A stretch of DNA of 30,828 bases from SKVR01 sp037441525 (GTDB lineage: Bacteria > Bacteroidota > Bacteroidia > Bacteroidales > UBA7960), in contig JBBISA010000049.1 in NCBI GenBank assembly GCA_037441525.1, positions 1-30,828 of the forward strand, read 5' to 3'. Shown one piece after another: positions 1 through 6,349 of the stretch. The position numbers and the translations under genes are program-made. The first letter of the stretch is position 1. Every line of letters begins with the position of its first letter. The notes below the pieces were generated by a model. The model did not search any database and was not told the DNA's origin. It worked only from the letters and a program-made list of their open reading frames with translations.

Positions 1-300
1 ACTGCTTTTCGCCCTTCACTTAATACACCCACGGAACGAATGCCTGTTAGTTTATATCCGGAAGCCCGTAAAGAAAACCCAGATATTATTTCAAAAAACG
101 GCTTTGTTGTAAAATATACACACCTGGCTAAGGGGGCAAAAGAACATTTGAAAGATGTTATTTCAATTCGTTATACGAATAAAGAACATATAAAAAGAAT
201 TGCCCTAAATGATGATTTACAGTTTGATTTAACTAATTACTTAAGAGAGTATGAGAAAGATGAAGAATTACATTGGAAGTGGATAAAAAACGCCCACTAA
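1..300 (+). CDS. hypothetical protein, 5' end outside the window
   Basis: The reading frame is open from the first base, so the gene probably begins upstream. An internal ATG at position 40 would give an 86-residue protein, and upstream codons in the same frame encode about 13 more residues without a stop. The product is charged, soluble-looking and lysine/glutamate rich, with no membrane segment or recognisable motif. It ends in TAA just before a GC-rich spacer. It lies in a run of small genes on the same strand that resemble independent cassettes rather than the phage operons further right. I do not recognise the family, and the true start is unknown. Confidence 0.5.
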   Translation, partial: TAFRPSLNTPTERMPVSLYPEARKENPDIISKNGFVVKYTHLAKGAKEHLKDVISIRYTNKEHIKRIALNDDLQFDLTNYLREYEKDEELHWKWIKNAH

Positions 301-573
301 ATGCGGGCGGGGAGTGCTAAAACACGGCGGCTAAAGCCTTATTGTGATTTGCTGGTACAAATATATAACTAATTTTTCAATTATGCAAATCATTAGCCAC
401 GAAGTACTCTTTGTATTGCGCCAAAACGGCCCCGCATACCTGCACGTATTGCTCTATGCAAAGCTGTCACCCAGCACTGCCCGTTGTGGGCAATATTGCC
501 AGGGATGCAATGTTATGGCCCGTTTTTGTATAAGTTAAATATACAAGAAAATGTGTAAATAATTGTATTCGTA
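301..573. other. intergenic spacer with a short palindrome, no gene supported
   Basis: No convincing gene lies between the partial gene and the next promoter. A 64-codon frame at 344-538 has composition unlike its neighbours and is not credited. The stretch holds a perfect 12-bp palindrome, GGCAATATTGCC, at 489-500, followed shortly by GTTATGGC. GTTATGGC loosely recalls the simple-site half of an integron-type recombination site, but I cannot show a full attC fold. Confidence 0.4.
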
Positions 574-605
574 TTTGGTGGTTACAAAATAACGTTGTAT
601 ATTTG
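574..605 (+). promoter_or_regulatory. Bacteroidota-type promoter, TTTG-N20-TATATTTG
   Basis: TTTG at 574-577 is followed after 20 nt by TATATTTG at 598-605. This is an exact match to the Bacteroidota vegetative consensus (-33 TTTG, -7 TAnnTTTG). Transcription would begin near 611, about 30 nt upstream of the ATG at 645. It is a useful contrast to the five phage-type promoters in the window, which lack TTTG at this distance. Confidence 0.75.
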
Positions 606-644
606 TATCAGTTAAACAATTCAACAACTTTAAATCTTACGACA

Positions 645-854
645 ATGAAAAATCAAGTAACATTCCCCAGGACAATCACCCTTATCGACGCTGACATTGA
701 ACTTTTCACTAAAGAAGTAAACAGCCTGGAAGCTATCAGCAATGAAATTAAGTGGGCCGGTGATTTCAACAAAGAGCGCACCGATGTATGGGCTACTGAT
801 AGCGAATTTAATTTCTTCGTAAACGGCGAAAACTTAACCTTTAAAAAACACTAA
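645..854 (+). CDS. small hypothetical protein, 69 aa
   Basis: The start at ATG 645 is chosen because it follows the strong host-type promoter at 574-605; a TTG start at 603 in the same frame would lie inside the -7 box. The product is acidic and soluble-looking, with several aromatic residues in its C-terminal half and no membrane segment. It ends two bases before the next gene, so the two are probably co-transcribed and translationally coupled. I do not recognise the family. Having its own vegetative promoter suggests expression in the host independent of phage growth, as expected of an accessory or cassette gene. Confidence 0.6.
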   Translation: MKNQVTFPRTITLIDADIELFTKEVNSLEAISNEIKWAGDFNKERTDVWATDSEFNFFVNGENLTFKKH

Positions 855-856
855 TC

Positions 857-1048
857 ATGTACTGGCTGCTTAATGAAAATGATAACACTCCCCACATTGC
901 CGGGAGTGTTATCGCTGTCGAAATGATAACAGGTATTCCGAAAGATACGCTGTACGATAATTTTGGCAGACGCAAGCAAACTGAGTACAACCGAGACAAT
1001 TGGCGAATTGTTAAATGTCAGGTTGTGAAAAGCAGCACCTGGAAATAA
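857..1048 (+). CDS. small hypothetical protein, 63 aa, with a hairpin near its start
   Basis: The ATG at 857 lies two bases after the preceding stop, so the gene probably depends on the promoter at 574. The product is short and basic toward its C-terminus, with no motif I can name. Codons 9-19 overlap a perfect 12-bp inverted repeat (881-913), so the mRNA can fold into a strong hairpin about 24 nt inside the coding region. That could limit translation or mark a DNA site that happens to be translated. With so short a frame and a dominant palindrome, it remains possible that this is not a real gene. Confidence 0.45.
   Translation: MYWLLNENDNTPHIAGSVIAVEMITGIPKDTLYDNFGRRKQTEYNRDNWRIVKCQVVKSSTWK
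881..913. repeat. perfect 12-bp inverted repeat inside a small gene
   Basis: GATAACACTCCC at 881-892 and GGGAGTGTTATC at 902-913 are perfectly complementary around a 9-nt loop. No T-run follows, so it is not a typical terminator. It lies within the first third of the gene at 857-1048. Confidence 0.75.
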
Positions 1049-1121
1049 AATGGGCTATAACGCTTTGCAGCCTTATTTAGTGCGGGCTTAATTGCACTGA
1101 ACAACATTAAAGAACAAAATT

Positions 1122-1346
1122 ATGAGTACTGAAAAAATGTCAAACGACGCCGAACTCCTCGCATTGTATAAGGGTGTTATTAGTGGTAGTATTTCTCTTC
1201 CAAAAGACAGACCAAAATGCTGTGGACAAGAAATGTCTGCTGCTGGCGGTGTATTAGGTATGCGACCAGATGGGAGGATTGTAGCTATTGAGCATTTATG
1301 GCGATGTGCTGTATGTAAGAGCGAAGTTGCTGGCTTGCTGTCTTAA
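1122..1346 (+). CDS. small protein with paired cysteines, putative zinc ribbon, 74 aa
   Basis: The gene starts at ATG 1122 after a 73-nt spacer and ends in TAA at 1346. The sequence has a Cys-Cys pair near residues 33-34 (context PKCCGQEM) and a CxxC (RCAVCK) near residues 62-65. This is the spacing expected of a small treble-clef or zinc-ribbon fold with four metal ligands. No enzyme motif is visible, so a nucleic-acid or protein adaptor role is possible but unproven. It is immediately followed by a strong 12-bp hairpin (1368-1404), as if the gene and hairpin form one cassette. I do not recognise the family. Confidence 0.6.
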   Translation: MSTEKMSNDAELLALYKGVISGSISLPKDRPKCCGQEMSAAGGVLGMRPDGRIVAIEHLWRCAVCKSEVAGLLS

Positions 1347-1367
1347 CATTACCGCTAACAGTTCGGG

Positions 1368-1404
1368 GCTTGGTGTCTGTTATTTTGCCTTGCAGACACC
1401 AAGC
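1368..1404. repeat. perfect 12-bp hairpin after the zinc-ribbon gene
   Basis: GCTTGGTGTCTG at 1368-1379 pairs perfectly with CAGACACCAAGC at 1393-1404 around a 13-nt loop. Only three T residues follow, so termination is possible but weak. It lies between the small gene and the truncated recombinase. It could be a terminator or part of a folded recombination site, but the conserved end boxes of an attC site are not evident. Confidence 0.6.
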
Positions 1405-1409
1405 TTTAA

Positions 1410-1562
1410 CTTCTCAGGCATTCGTCGGCCACATCGCTGCTAGAAGCAGGAACCGATCTGCGGGTTATACAAAAAATACTTGGTCACCGCTCATCAAAAA
1501 CAACCGAAATTTATACTCACGTATCAACTGCCATACTCAATAAGGTTCAACTACCTATATAA
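1410..1562 (+). pseudogene. 3' fragment of a XerD-like tyrosine recombinase
   Basis: A frame opening right after a stop at 1407-1409 encodes about 50 residues matching the C-terminal catalytic part of a XerC/D-type integrase. It has the LRHS box carrying the second catalytic Arg, then LLEAGTDLRVIQKILGH, which ends in a catalytic His, and IYTH with the nucleophilic Tyr. The N-terminal arm-binding and core domains are absent, and there is no start codon, so it cannot make an active enzyme. Two normally conserved positions are changed (LRHSSATS where LRHSFATH is usual). The TAA at 1560 is followed by a terminator. It may mark a recombination junction between the cassette-like genes on the left and the phage on the right. 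Confidence 0.85.
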
Positions 1563-1584
1563 GAAGCAATTACACTACTTTACA

Positions 1585-1608
1585 GGGGGCCGCAGGCCCT
1601 TTTTTTTT
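1585..1608 (+). terminator. rho-independent terminator after the recombinase fragment
   Basis: GGGCC (1587-1591) and GGCCC (1595-1599) form a short GC stem with a GCA loop, followed by nine T residues. It ends transcription coming from the recombinase stump and the small genes to the left. Confidence 0.75.
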
Positions 1609-1657
1609 GCACAAAAAAAAAAATCGCTTTTTACTTCTATGGGGGGGTAATTTTTTT

Positions 1658-1884
1658 TCACTACATTTTACTGTTTTTGTAGTTATTTTTCTGGATATCA
1701 AATAATTAAAATGTAGTAAAATGTAGTGAAATGTAGTGAAATGTAGTGGGTTTTTGTTAATACAATCATAACGTTTAAATGTTCACTACATTTCACTACA
1801 AATTTTCTCTCTTGTAGTGAGCCTTATCTTGTTGATATACTTATAGTTATACCCCTATTTTGCAAAATGTAGTCATGTAGTGAA
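1658..1884. repeat. array of about ten ATGTAGTGAA decamers in both orientations
   Basis: Four head-to-tail copies occupy 1711-1750 with an exact 10-bp period: ATGTAGTAAA, ATGTAGTGAA, ATGTAGTGAA, ATGTAGTGGG. Two inverted copies follow in tandem at 1782-1801, again with 10-bp spacing. A further inverted copy lies at 1658-1667. Forward copies lie at 1811-1820 (TTGTAGTGA) and at 1867-1884 (ATGTAGTC then ATGTAGTGAA). A 10-bp period places all tandem copies on one face of the helix, which is typical of cooperative protein binding. The array fills the gap between a terminator and the first phage gene and contains no gene. It could be an operator cluster, an iteron-type replication site or a transposition/packaging site; the sequence does not decide between these. 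Confidence 0.85.
1856..1884 (+). promoter_or_regulatory. possible -7 element overlapped by decamer copies
   Basis: TATTTTGC at 1856-1863 resembles the Bacteroidota -7 box and is followed directly by two decamer copies (1867-1884). A protein bound there would cover the transcription start. The expected -33 TTTG is only approximated (GTTG about 21 nt upstream). If real, it would drive the gene at 2011 under control of the repeat-binding protein. Confidence 0.35.
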
Positions 1885-2010
1885 AATTTATAATAGGGTC
1901 GGGTTTGCAGAAATTTTTTTTTCGCATTTTACCCGGGTGAAAACCGCAATTATTTTTTTTGTTTTCGCCATTATTTTGCTGTTATTACGTAAATTAGCCC
2001 AAAAAAACGA

Positions 2011-2505
2011 ATGAAAGGGGTAGTATATCTTTACGTATCTGAGGCTCTTTACGAGTTTCTTATTGCCGAGTATAATAGTCCTGATGGCATTATAGAAATT
2101 AACCGCCAGGATAAATTCTTCGAAGACATTAAGTTTATTCTCCAGGTTAACCCGCGCAAAACACCCACTGTCGATAAACAAAAGTACCCGCGCAGGTTAA
2201 CGTTGCTCATTCCAGCTTTTCAGCTCGACAAATCAATTCGCCTTAATGTACTTTACCGCAATTACCTTCCACCCAACATGCAGCGGCTAATTCGCAATCA
2301 CTTTAACCGTCTCTTTAAATTGCGGGCACATACCTTTATTTTGGGGTGTTGCCATAGAGGCAGCCGCCAAAGCGATGCCATACGCGATTTTTTTCGTTTG
2401 TTTAATATACCAGAAAACAGCATCAATTACGAAATGATAAAGAAGAGCTGGGATCGTAGCAATGAAAAGTTCATTTTGTATAAAAATTTTCAAAAATCTG
2501 CATAA
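2011..2505 (+). CDS. hypothetical protein, 164 aa, first gene of the phage module
   Basis: The start at ATG 2011 follows an AT-rich leader with no Shine-Dalgarno, like the rest of the window. The product is basic and rich in Arg, Phe and Asn, mixed alpha/beta in appearance, with no signal peptide or membrane segment. It contains a cysteine pair (LGCCHRG, about residues 110-116) and a highly basic stretch around residues 88-105 that could bind nucleic acid. It lies 15 nt upstream of the next gene and downstream of the decamer array, so it may be controlled by that array. I do not recognise the family; a DNA-binding or early regulatory role is only a guess from charge and position. Confidence 0.65.
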   Translation: MKGVVYLYVSEALYEFLIAEYNSPDGIIEINRQDKFFEDIKFILQVNPRKTPTVDKQKYPRRLTLLIPAFQLDKSIRLNVLYRNYLPPNMQRLIRNHFNRLFKLRAHTFILGCCHRGSRQSDAIRDFFRLFNIPENSINYEMIKKSWDRSNEKFILYKNFQKSA

Positions 2506-2520
2506 AAACTCGTTACGATC

Positions 2521-2973
2521 ATGTCCTTTTTTTCAAACCTTCCAAAACAAGTAAACGGCAATATTTGCCTGGTGCAAATACTGCCACTTTCGCACGCATT
2601 GGCGTTCGATTTTTCACCCGGACGCCTTACCGGAAATGTTACTCCCAAACCTGGTTTCACCTTCCAGGATATTATCACATCGGCCCGATCTGTAAAACTG
2701 GCCGACAACTCTGAAGAAACTCCTTCGGGTAATATTTACCGTTTCGAATTATCGGCTCAGCTTTCCGGGTTATCGCCCACTGTTGAGTCTGTTCTTTTAA
2801 AATATAATGGGGCACTCTTTTATGTTAAAGTAAATACCGGCACCGATGTGTTGTTGTTCGAAAGCATGAAACTCTCTTACAAGCCTTCTCACCCTGGTAA
2901 GCTCGCCGCTTTTTCGGGTTACCAGGTTACTTTTTCAGGAGACACTCCAAACCACCCTGTATTTGTTGTGTAA
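2521..2973 (+). CDS. putative small virion protein, 150 aa
   Basis: This gene encodes a beta-rich, soluble-looking protein with many Ser, Thr, Gly and Pro residues and evenly spaced hydrophobic strands, a composition typical of phage structural proteins. There is no signal peptide. It lies between the first phage gene and the late promoter at 2981, upstream of the protease-capsid block, so it is transcribed separately from that block. A head-tail joining, decoration or tail role would suit fold and position, but no specific family is recognised. The ATG at 2521 follows the preceding stop by 15 nt. Confidence 0.6.
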   Translation: MSFFSNLPKQVNGNICLVQILPLSHALAFDFSPGRLTGNVTPKPGFTFQDIITSARSVKLADNSEETPSGNIYRFELSAQLSGLSPTVESVLLKYNGALFYVKVNTGTDVLLFESMKLSYKPSHPGKLAAFSGYQVTFSGDTPNHPVFVV

Positions 2974-2980
2974 TTTTTAA

Positions 2981-3016
2981 GTCCTTTTGCCCGCCATTCC
3001 ACATGTATAACATTGC
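2981..3016 (+). promoter_or_regulatory. phage late-type promoter 1 (GTCCTT-N21-TAACATTGC)
   Basis: GTCCTT at 2981-2986 is followed after exactly 21 nt by TAACATTGC at 3008-3016. The same hexamer, spacing and -7-like box occur before four other virion operons in the window. It precedes the protease-capsid operon. No hairpin terminator separates it from the preceding gene. Confidence 0.8.
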
Positions 3017-3036
3017 GCTGCTTTAAAATGCAGTGC

Positions 3037-4455
3037 ATGAATAACAACACCCTTTTTTCAATCTTCAGGCAGATAATTGGTAAACCCTGGGCAATAGATG
3101 TCAGGGAAGCTTACTTTCAGGCGCCGCTTATTCTTCAAATGCTCGCCGATCACTCCCTGGCAACTGCTTTCTTCTCTCAGCTTAACGAAAGGTTTATTCT
3201 CGACCAGTCGGCACTTTCGGCAAAAATTTCTGCCGCTCAGCCCGATTCTTTTGTGAACTACCCGCAAATACTGCGCGATGAAAACCCTGTTGAGAGTACT
3301 CCTGAAAATTCAACTGCAGTTATTCCTGTTTCGGGTCCGCTTACAAAATATGGCGGGCTTTGTTCTTATGGAATGAACGATATGGCTGCATGGGTAAACC
3401 ATGCCGCTGGTAACCCAAAAATCAAGAACATTCTTATCGTTCTCGATACTCCCGGGGGTACTGTTGATGGAACAATGAAACTTGCCGACACCATTAAAAA
3501 AGTTCAGAAACCCACTGTTGCCCTGGTCGATGGCCTTTGCGCCAGTGCCGGTTACTGGATCGCTTCTGCCTGCGATTCTATTGTTGCCCTTAATAAAATG
3601 TGCGAAATCGGTAGTATTGGTGTTGCCAGCTACTTTTCTGATGTAAGAAAAAAACTTATTGCCGATGGCTGGACCTTCCATGATATAAATTCTACGCTTT
3701 CTCCAGATAAGAGCAGAACCTTTCTGGAAGCACTTAAAGGTAATTATGAGCCAATACAAACTGAAGCGCTCGATCCTGCAGCCCGCAAATTCATCTACAC
3801 AATTAAAAAGAACCGTCCCAAAACTGCAGCTTCGGTTAAGGCATGGAGTACCGGCAAAGTTTTCTATGCTGCCGATGCACTTAACCTGGGTCTTATTGAC
3901 CGCATTGGTGGTATTGATGCCTGCATTAACGAACTCAATAAAAACTCTTCTCTAACTAAAACTTCGTTCACAATGAAAAACCTGAGCCACTTAACGTTGC
4001 TTATGGCTGCTATTGGTGTTGAAGCTCTTGAAAGTACTGACGATGGTATATTCCTGATGGAAGAACAGCTCGACCAGATCGAATCGGCCCTGCTTGAAAA
4101 CCAGAATACCATTAATGAACTTCATGCGCACATAGCTAACGCCAATACCCAGGCCGAACAAACAGCTTCTGCTCTTGCAGAGACTACCAGGCAACTCGAA
4201 GCAGTGCAGCAAACCTGCAATAAAAATGCACTCGCACTTTCACAGGCAACAGAAAATATTGCATCTGTAAATGCTGAGCTTGAAAAATCACGGCAGGAAT
4301 ATGCTGCTGCTTTAACCGAAATAGATGTTCTGAAAGAACGCCTGCCTGCTGCCGATAATGGTAACAATCACACATCTACCGATTTTGATGATGCGCCTGA
4401 AAATGCATCGGTCGATCCTGATGCTAAGAAAATCTTTTCTGCTCGCCCCAAATAA
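3037..4455 (+). CDS. S49-family capsid maturation protease fused to a scaffold-like coiled coil
   Basis: The N-terminal part is a SppA/ClpP-fold serine protease of the S49 type used in phage heads. A conserved substrate-binding strand (VLDTPGGTVDG) is followed by the nucleophile motif CASAGYW with Ser170 and by the C-terminal motif GKVFYAADALNLGLIDRIGG. Residues about 340-445 are a long Ala/Glu/Gln coiled coil, and the tail is acidic, as in scaffold proteins. The whole resembles lambda gpC, which carries the scaffold in its C-terminal part. It would cleave scaffold and capsid precursors inside the prohead. The start at 3037 is preferred because the other late operons start at a (A/T)GCATG context; 3028 (ATG) or 3013 (TTG) are alternatives. 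The capsid gene follows 37 nt downstream. Confidence 0.88.
   Translation: MNNNTLFSIFRQIIGKPWAIDVREAYFQAPLILQMLADHSLATAFFSQLNERFILDQSALSAKISAAQPDSFVNYPQILRDENPVESTPENSTAVIPVSGPLTKYGGLCSYGMNDMAAWVNHAAGNPKIKNILIVLDTPGGTVDGTMKLADTIKKVQKPTVALVDGLCASAGYWIASACDSIVALNKMCEIGSIGVASYFSDVRKKLIADGWTFHDINSTLSPDKSRTFLEALKGNYEPIQTEALDPAARKFIYTIKKNRPKTAASVKAWSTGKVFYAADALNLGLIDRIGGIDACINELNKNSSLTKTSFTMKNLSHLTLLMAAIGVEALESTDDGIFLMEEQLDQIESALLENQNTINELHAHIANANTQAEQTASALAETTRQLEAVQQTCNKNALALSQATENIASVNAELEKSRQEYAAALTEIDVLKERLPAADNGNNHTSTDFDDAPENASVDPDAKKIFSARPK
3973..4455 (+). CDS. possible nested in-frame scaffold start within the protease gene
   Basis: An ATG at 3973 lies in frame at the junction of protease and coiled-coil domains, preceded by an A-rich tract that suits Bacteroidota initiation. 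Starting there would give about 160 residues containing only the coiled coil and acidic tail. Lambda makes Nu3 scaffold from such an internal start in gene C. This is an inference from architecture; no independent promoter is visible. Confidence 0.4.
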   Translation: MKNLSHLTLLMAAIGVEALESTDDGIFLMEEQLDQIESALLENQNTINELHAHIANANTQAEQTASALAETTRQLEAVQQTCNKNALALSQATENIASVNAELEKSRQEYAAALTEIDVLKERLPAADNGNNHTSTDFDDAPENASVDPDAKKIFSARPK

Positions 4456-4492
4456 TTCCCATAGTAAATAACCACAAAAATTCTTTTTTACA

Positions 4493-5509
4493 ATGTCAGC
4501 TGTAAACATTACCCAAATCCAGCAATACGCCGAAAAACATCGTAACGGCCTTATTCAGCTGGCGGTTAGCAATAACGAGCTTACCGAAAATTGCCAGGTT
4601 CTTGCCGGTGTTACCGACAAAGAAACCATGACCGAGCTTGAATTCAAATCGCTCGTGAAACCTTATGCCAAAGCTTGGGATCCCGATTCCGATAAGGCTG
4701 ATCTTACTCCTCGTACACTGCAGGTTGAAATAGGCCAGGTGGAACTTGAAGAAGAACCTTTGCGCTACCGCAAAACCTACCTGGGTAACATCCTTAAAAA
4801 AGGTGTTAATCCTGAAGAACACCCGTTCGAAAAAGAATTTCTTGAAGGTATTATGAAGCGTATCAATAACGATATCGTTTTTGATGCTGCTTTCTGGGGC
4901 GACAAAGCACTTCGCCAGAGTGGAACCACAGAACAGAAAAAATCTGTAGCTGCTGTTAACGATGGCTGGATGACCATTCTCAACAAGGAAATTACCGCTG
5001 GTAATGTTTCTGTTGCAAAGAAAAACCTTATCGCCACTGGCGTTATCGACAAAACCAATGCTGTACAAAAGTTGAAATACTTTTACCGCAAAGCCGCAGA
5101 GTATAACCCCGCCGTGAGGGCGAAAGATACTAACCTGTATGTGTCTTATGCTATTTATGACGCTTACTGCGACAACTACCAGGCTTTGAATGAAGCGCTG
5201 CCTTACAATACCGAGTACGAAAAAATCAATCTGGAAGGTTCGGCCGGTCGTTGCAAGATTGTGCCAATGGCTGGTATGCGCGACAGTAAGCGTATCATTC
5301 TTACCGAAGAATGGAACATGGCCTACGGTGTTGATACTCTTTCTGACCAGGAGCGTGTCACCGTTTTTAACCCTGGCAACCCCAAAGTAATGGGCTTCCT
5401 CGGACTGTTTGCCTTCGGATTCGAGTTTGTTTCTCTCAAAGCTCTCTGGACCAACGAAAAAACTGTTGACGATGACAGCGGATCTCCTGCTTCTGGTCCA
5501 CAGGCTTAG
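4493..5509 (+). CDS. major capsid protein (HK97-fold candidate), 338 aa
   Basis: The length, position directly after the protease-scaffold gene, and sequence character support a major capsid protein. There is an acidic N-terminal half, a glutamate-rich segment (VELEEEPLRYRKTYLG) suggesting the E-loop region, and a hydrophobic beta-rich C-terminal part (VMGFLGLFAFGFEFVSLKALW). I infer the HK97 fold from gene order rather than from a diagnostic motif. The last residues form a Ser/Gly/Pro tail. The stop is TAG, the only TAG among intact genes here, and the frame continues for eight similar codons to a TAA at 5534-5536. A terminator with a T-run follows at 5559-5588, which would keep capsid transcripts abundant relative to downstream genes. 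Confidence 0.85.
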   Translation: MSAVNITQIQQYAEKHRNGLIQLAVSNNELTENCQVLAGVTDKETMTELEFKSLVKPYAKAWDPDSDKADLTPRTLQVEIGQVELEEEPLRYRKTYLGNILKKGVNPEEHPFEKEFLEGIMKRINNDIVFDAAFWGDKALRQSGTTEQKKSVAAVNDGWMTILNKEITAGNVSVAKKNLIATGVIDKTNAVQKLKYFYRKAAEYNPAVRAKDTNLYVSYAIYDAYCDNYQALNEALPYNTEYEKINLEGSAGRCKIVPMAGMRDSKRIILTEEWNMAYGVDTLSDQERVTVFNPGNPKVMGFLGLFAFGFEFVSLKALWTNEKTVDDDSGSPASGPQA

Positions 5510-5536
5510 GGTAGTCCTTCTGGCAGCGTAAACTAA
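5510..5536 (+). other. possible readthrough extension of the capsid protein
   Basis: Directly after the capsid TAG (5507-5509) the same frame encodes Gly-Ser-Pro-Ser-Gly-Ser-Val-Asn and then TAA. This repeats the Ser/Gly/Pro character of the residues before the TAG (SGSPASGPQA). Either the TAG is a recent mutation that shortened the tail by nine residues, or it is read through or recoded at some rate. Confidence 0.5.
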
Positions 5537-5558
5537 GCTAAGAATACACAAAATAATT

Positions 5559-5588
5559 CTCTCTCCTGAAATATGGGGAGAGTTTTTT
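5559..5588 (+). terminator. terminator after the capsid gene
   Basis: CTCTCTCC (5559-5566) pairs with GGGGAGAG (5575-5582), with one G-T pair and an 8-nt loop, and is followed by six T residues. It lies inside the capsid-to-transferase operon, so downstream genes need readthrough. This would set a high capsid to tube ratio. Confidence 0.75.
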
Positions 5589-5613
5589 CAAACCTGTTAA
5601 ACGTTAAAAACCC

Positions 5614-6333
5614 ATGTTCTCAACCATAAGAATACTTTTCGTTTCATTGCTTGCCATTGTTTTTGGCAACATTGTGGCCGATGTGGCTCAGATCCCCATC
5701 ATGGCCGGTATAGCTTCCATTGCCATTCCAGCTTTCCTGGTGAATGAATCGGGAGCGCTGTTTTTTGGCGTTTCTCTCAAATCAATCCTTAAGCCTACTA
5801 CTCATTCGCCAGGTGCCGGTGGGGGCATAAACAATTACATCCTTGCTGTTCTAAGAGACGACATACAAACCTTTCCCACACGCGGTGAAGATGGTGTTAC
5901 CATAGCCGGCAATATTGTTCTTAAGGCGGGTAAATATATGCACACCATTTATGCTACTGACAAAAAGGTTAAACCATTAAGTACTAAGGCCGAAAGCGAT
6001 AACCCCGATATTACTGCCTATGATGTTGGCGTAGAATTTTGGCACCCGGGCCTGTCAAAAGCTATCCTGGAGTTTCAGGCACTGCATGGCAACAGCCCTT
6101 TCATAATTATACTGCGCGAATGTGCAACCAACACTAAGTATCTGCTCGGCGAAATGTGTAACCCGTTGTACATGAACCAGGCAGAACTGCAGTGGGAAGC
6201 AACTACCACCGGTGGCCGTGGCACCCAGTTCGGCATTAAGGGCCAGCAAAGCATGCCTATTGCCATTTACGAAGGAACGCTAACCCTGGCACCTAAAGAT
6301 TCTTCCGGATCTCCTTCGGCTTCTAATGCATAA
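5614..6333 (+). CDS. putative tail-tube-like protein with a hydrophobic N-terminal module
   Basis: Residues about 4-60 are strongly hydrophobic and could form two membrane-spanning helices (RILFVSLLAIVFGNIVADV, then PIMAGIASIAIPAFLV). A Gly/Pro/Ser linker (about residues 63-72) leads into a beta-rich domain (about 73-225) resembling tail-tube or other structural proteins. The C-terminus is another Ser/Gly/Pro tail (DSSGSPSASNA) like that of the capsid protein. Small hydrophobic genes are sometimes found directly after capsid genes in Bacteroidota phages, so I infer a fusion of such a gene with a structural one. The start at 5614 follows the capsid terminator, and no late promoter lies in front, so expression depends on readthrough. 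Tube, decoration or minor head protein are all possible. Confidence 0.55.
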   Translation: MFSTIRILFVSLLAIVFGNIVADVAQIPIMAGIASIAIPAFLVNESGALFFGVSLKSILKPTTHSPGAGGGINNYILAVLRDDIQTFPTRGEDGVTIAGNIVLKAGKYMHTIYATDKKVKPLSTKAESDNPDITAYDVGVEFWHPGLSKAILEFQALHGNSPFIIILRECATNTKYLLGEMCNPLYMNQAELQWEATTTGGRGTQFGIKGQQSMPIAIYEGTLTLAPKDSSGSPSASNA

Positions 6334-6349
6334 CTAACAGAGCACCGTT

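Noticed and set aside
344..538. 64-codon frame between the first partial gene and the promoter
   Set aside because: Composition is unlike neighbouring genes, it covers palindromic spacer DNA, and no promoter or start signal is seen.
2523..2528. GTCCTT just inside the gene at 2521
   Set aside because: No TAnnnTTGC box lies 21 nt downstream; the nearest TATTTGCC is about 34 nt away, so it does not fit the promoter pattern.
5514..5519. GTCCTT within the capsid readthrough region
   Set aside because: The position 21 nt downstream reads AGAATACAC, not a -7 box, and a terminator follows before the next gene.
4496..5551. Long antisense frame of about 350 codons over the capsid gene
   Set aside because: It mirrors the codon pattern of the capsid gene, has no promoter or start context, and its composition (Phe/Arg/Val rich) is typical of an antisense shadow.
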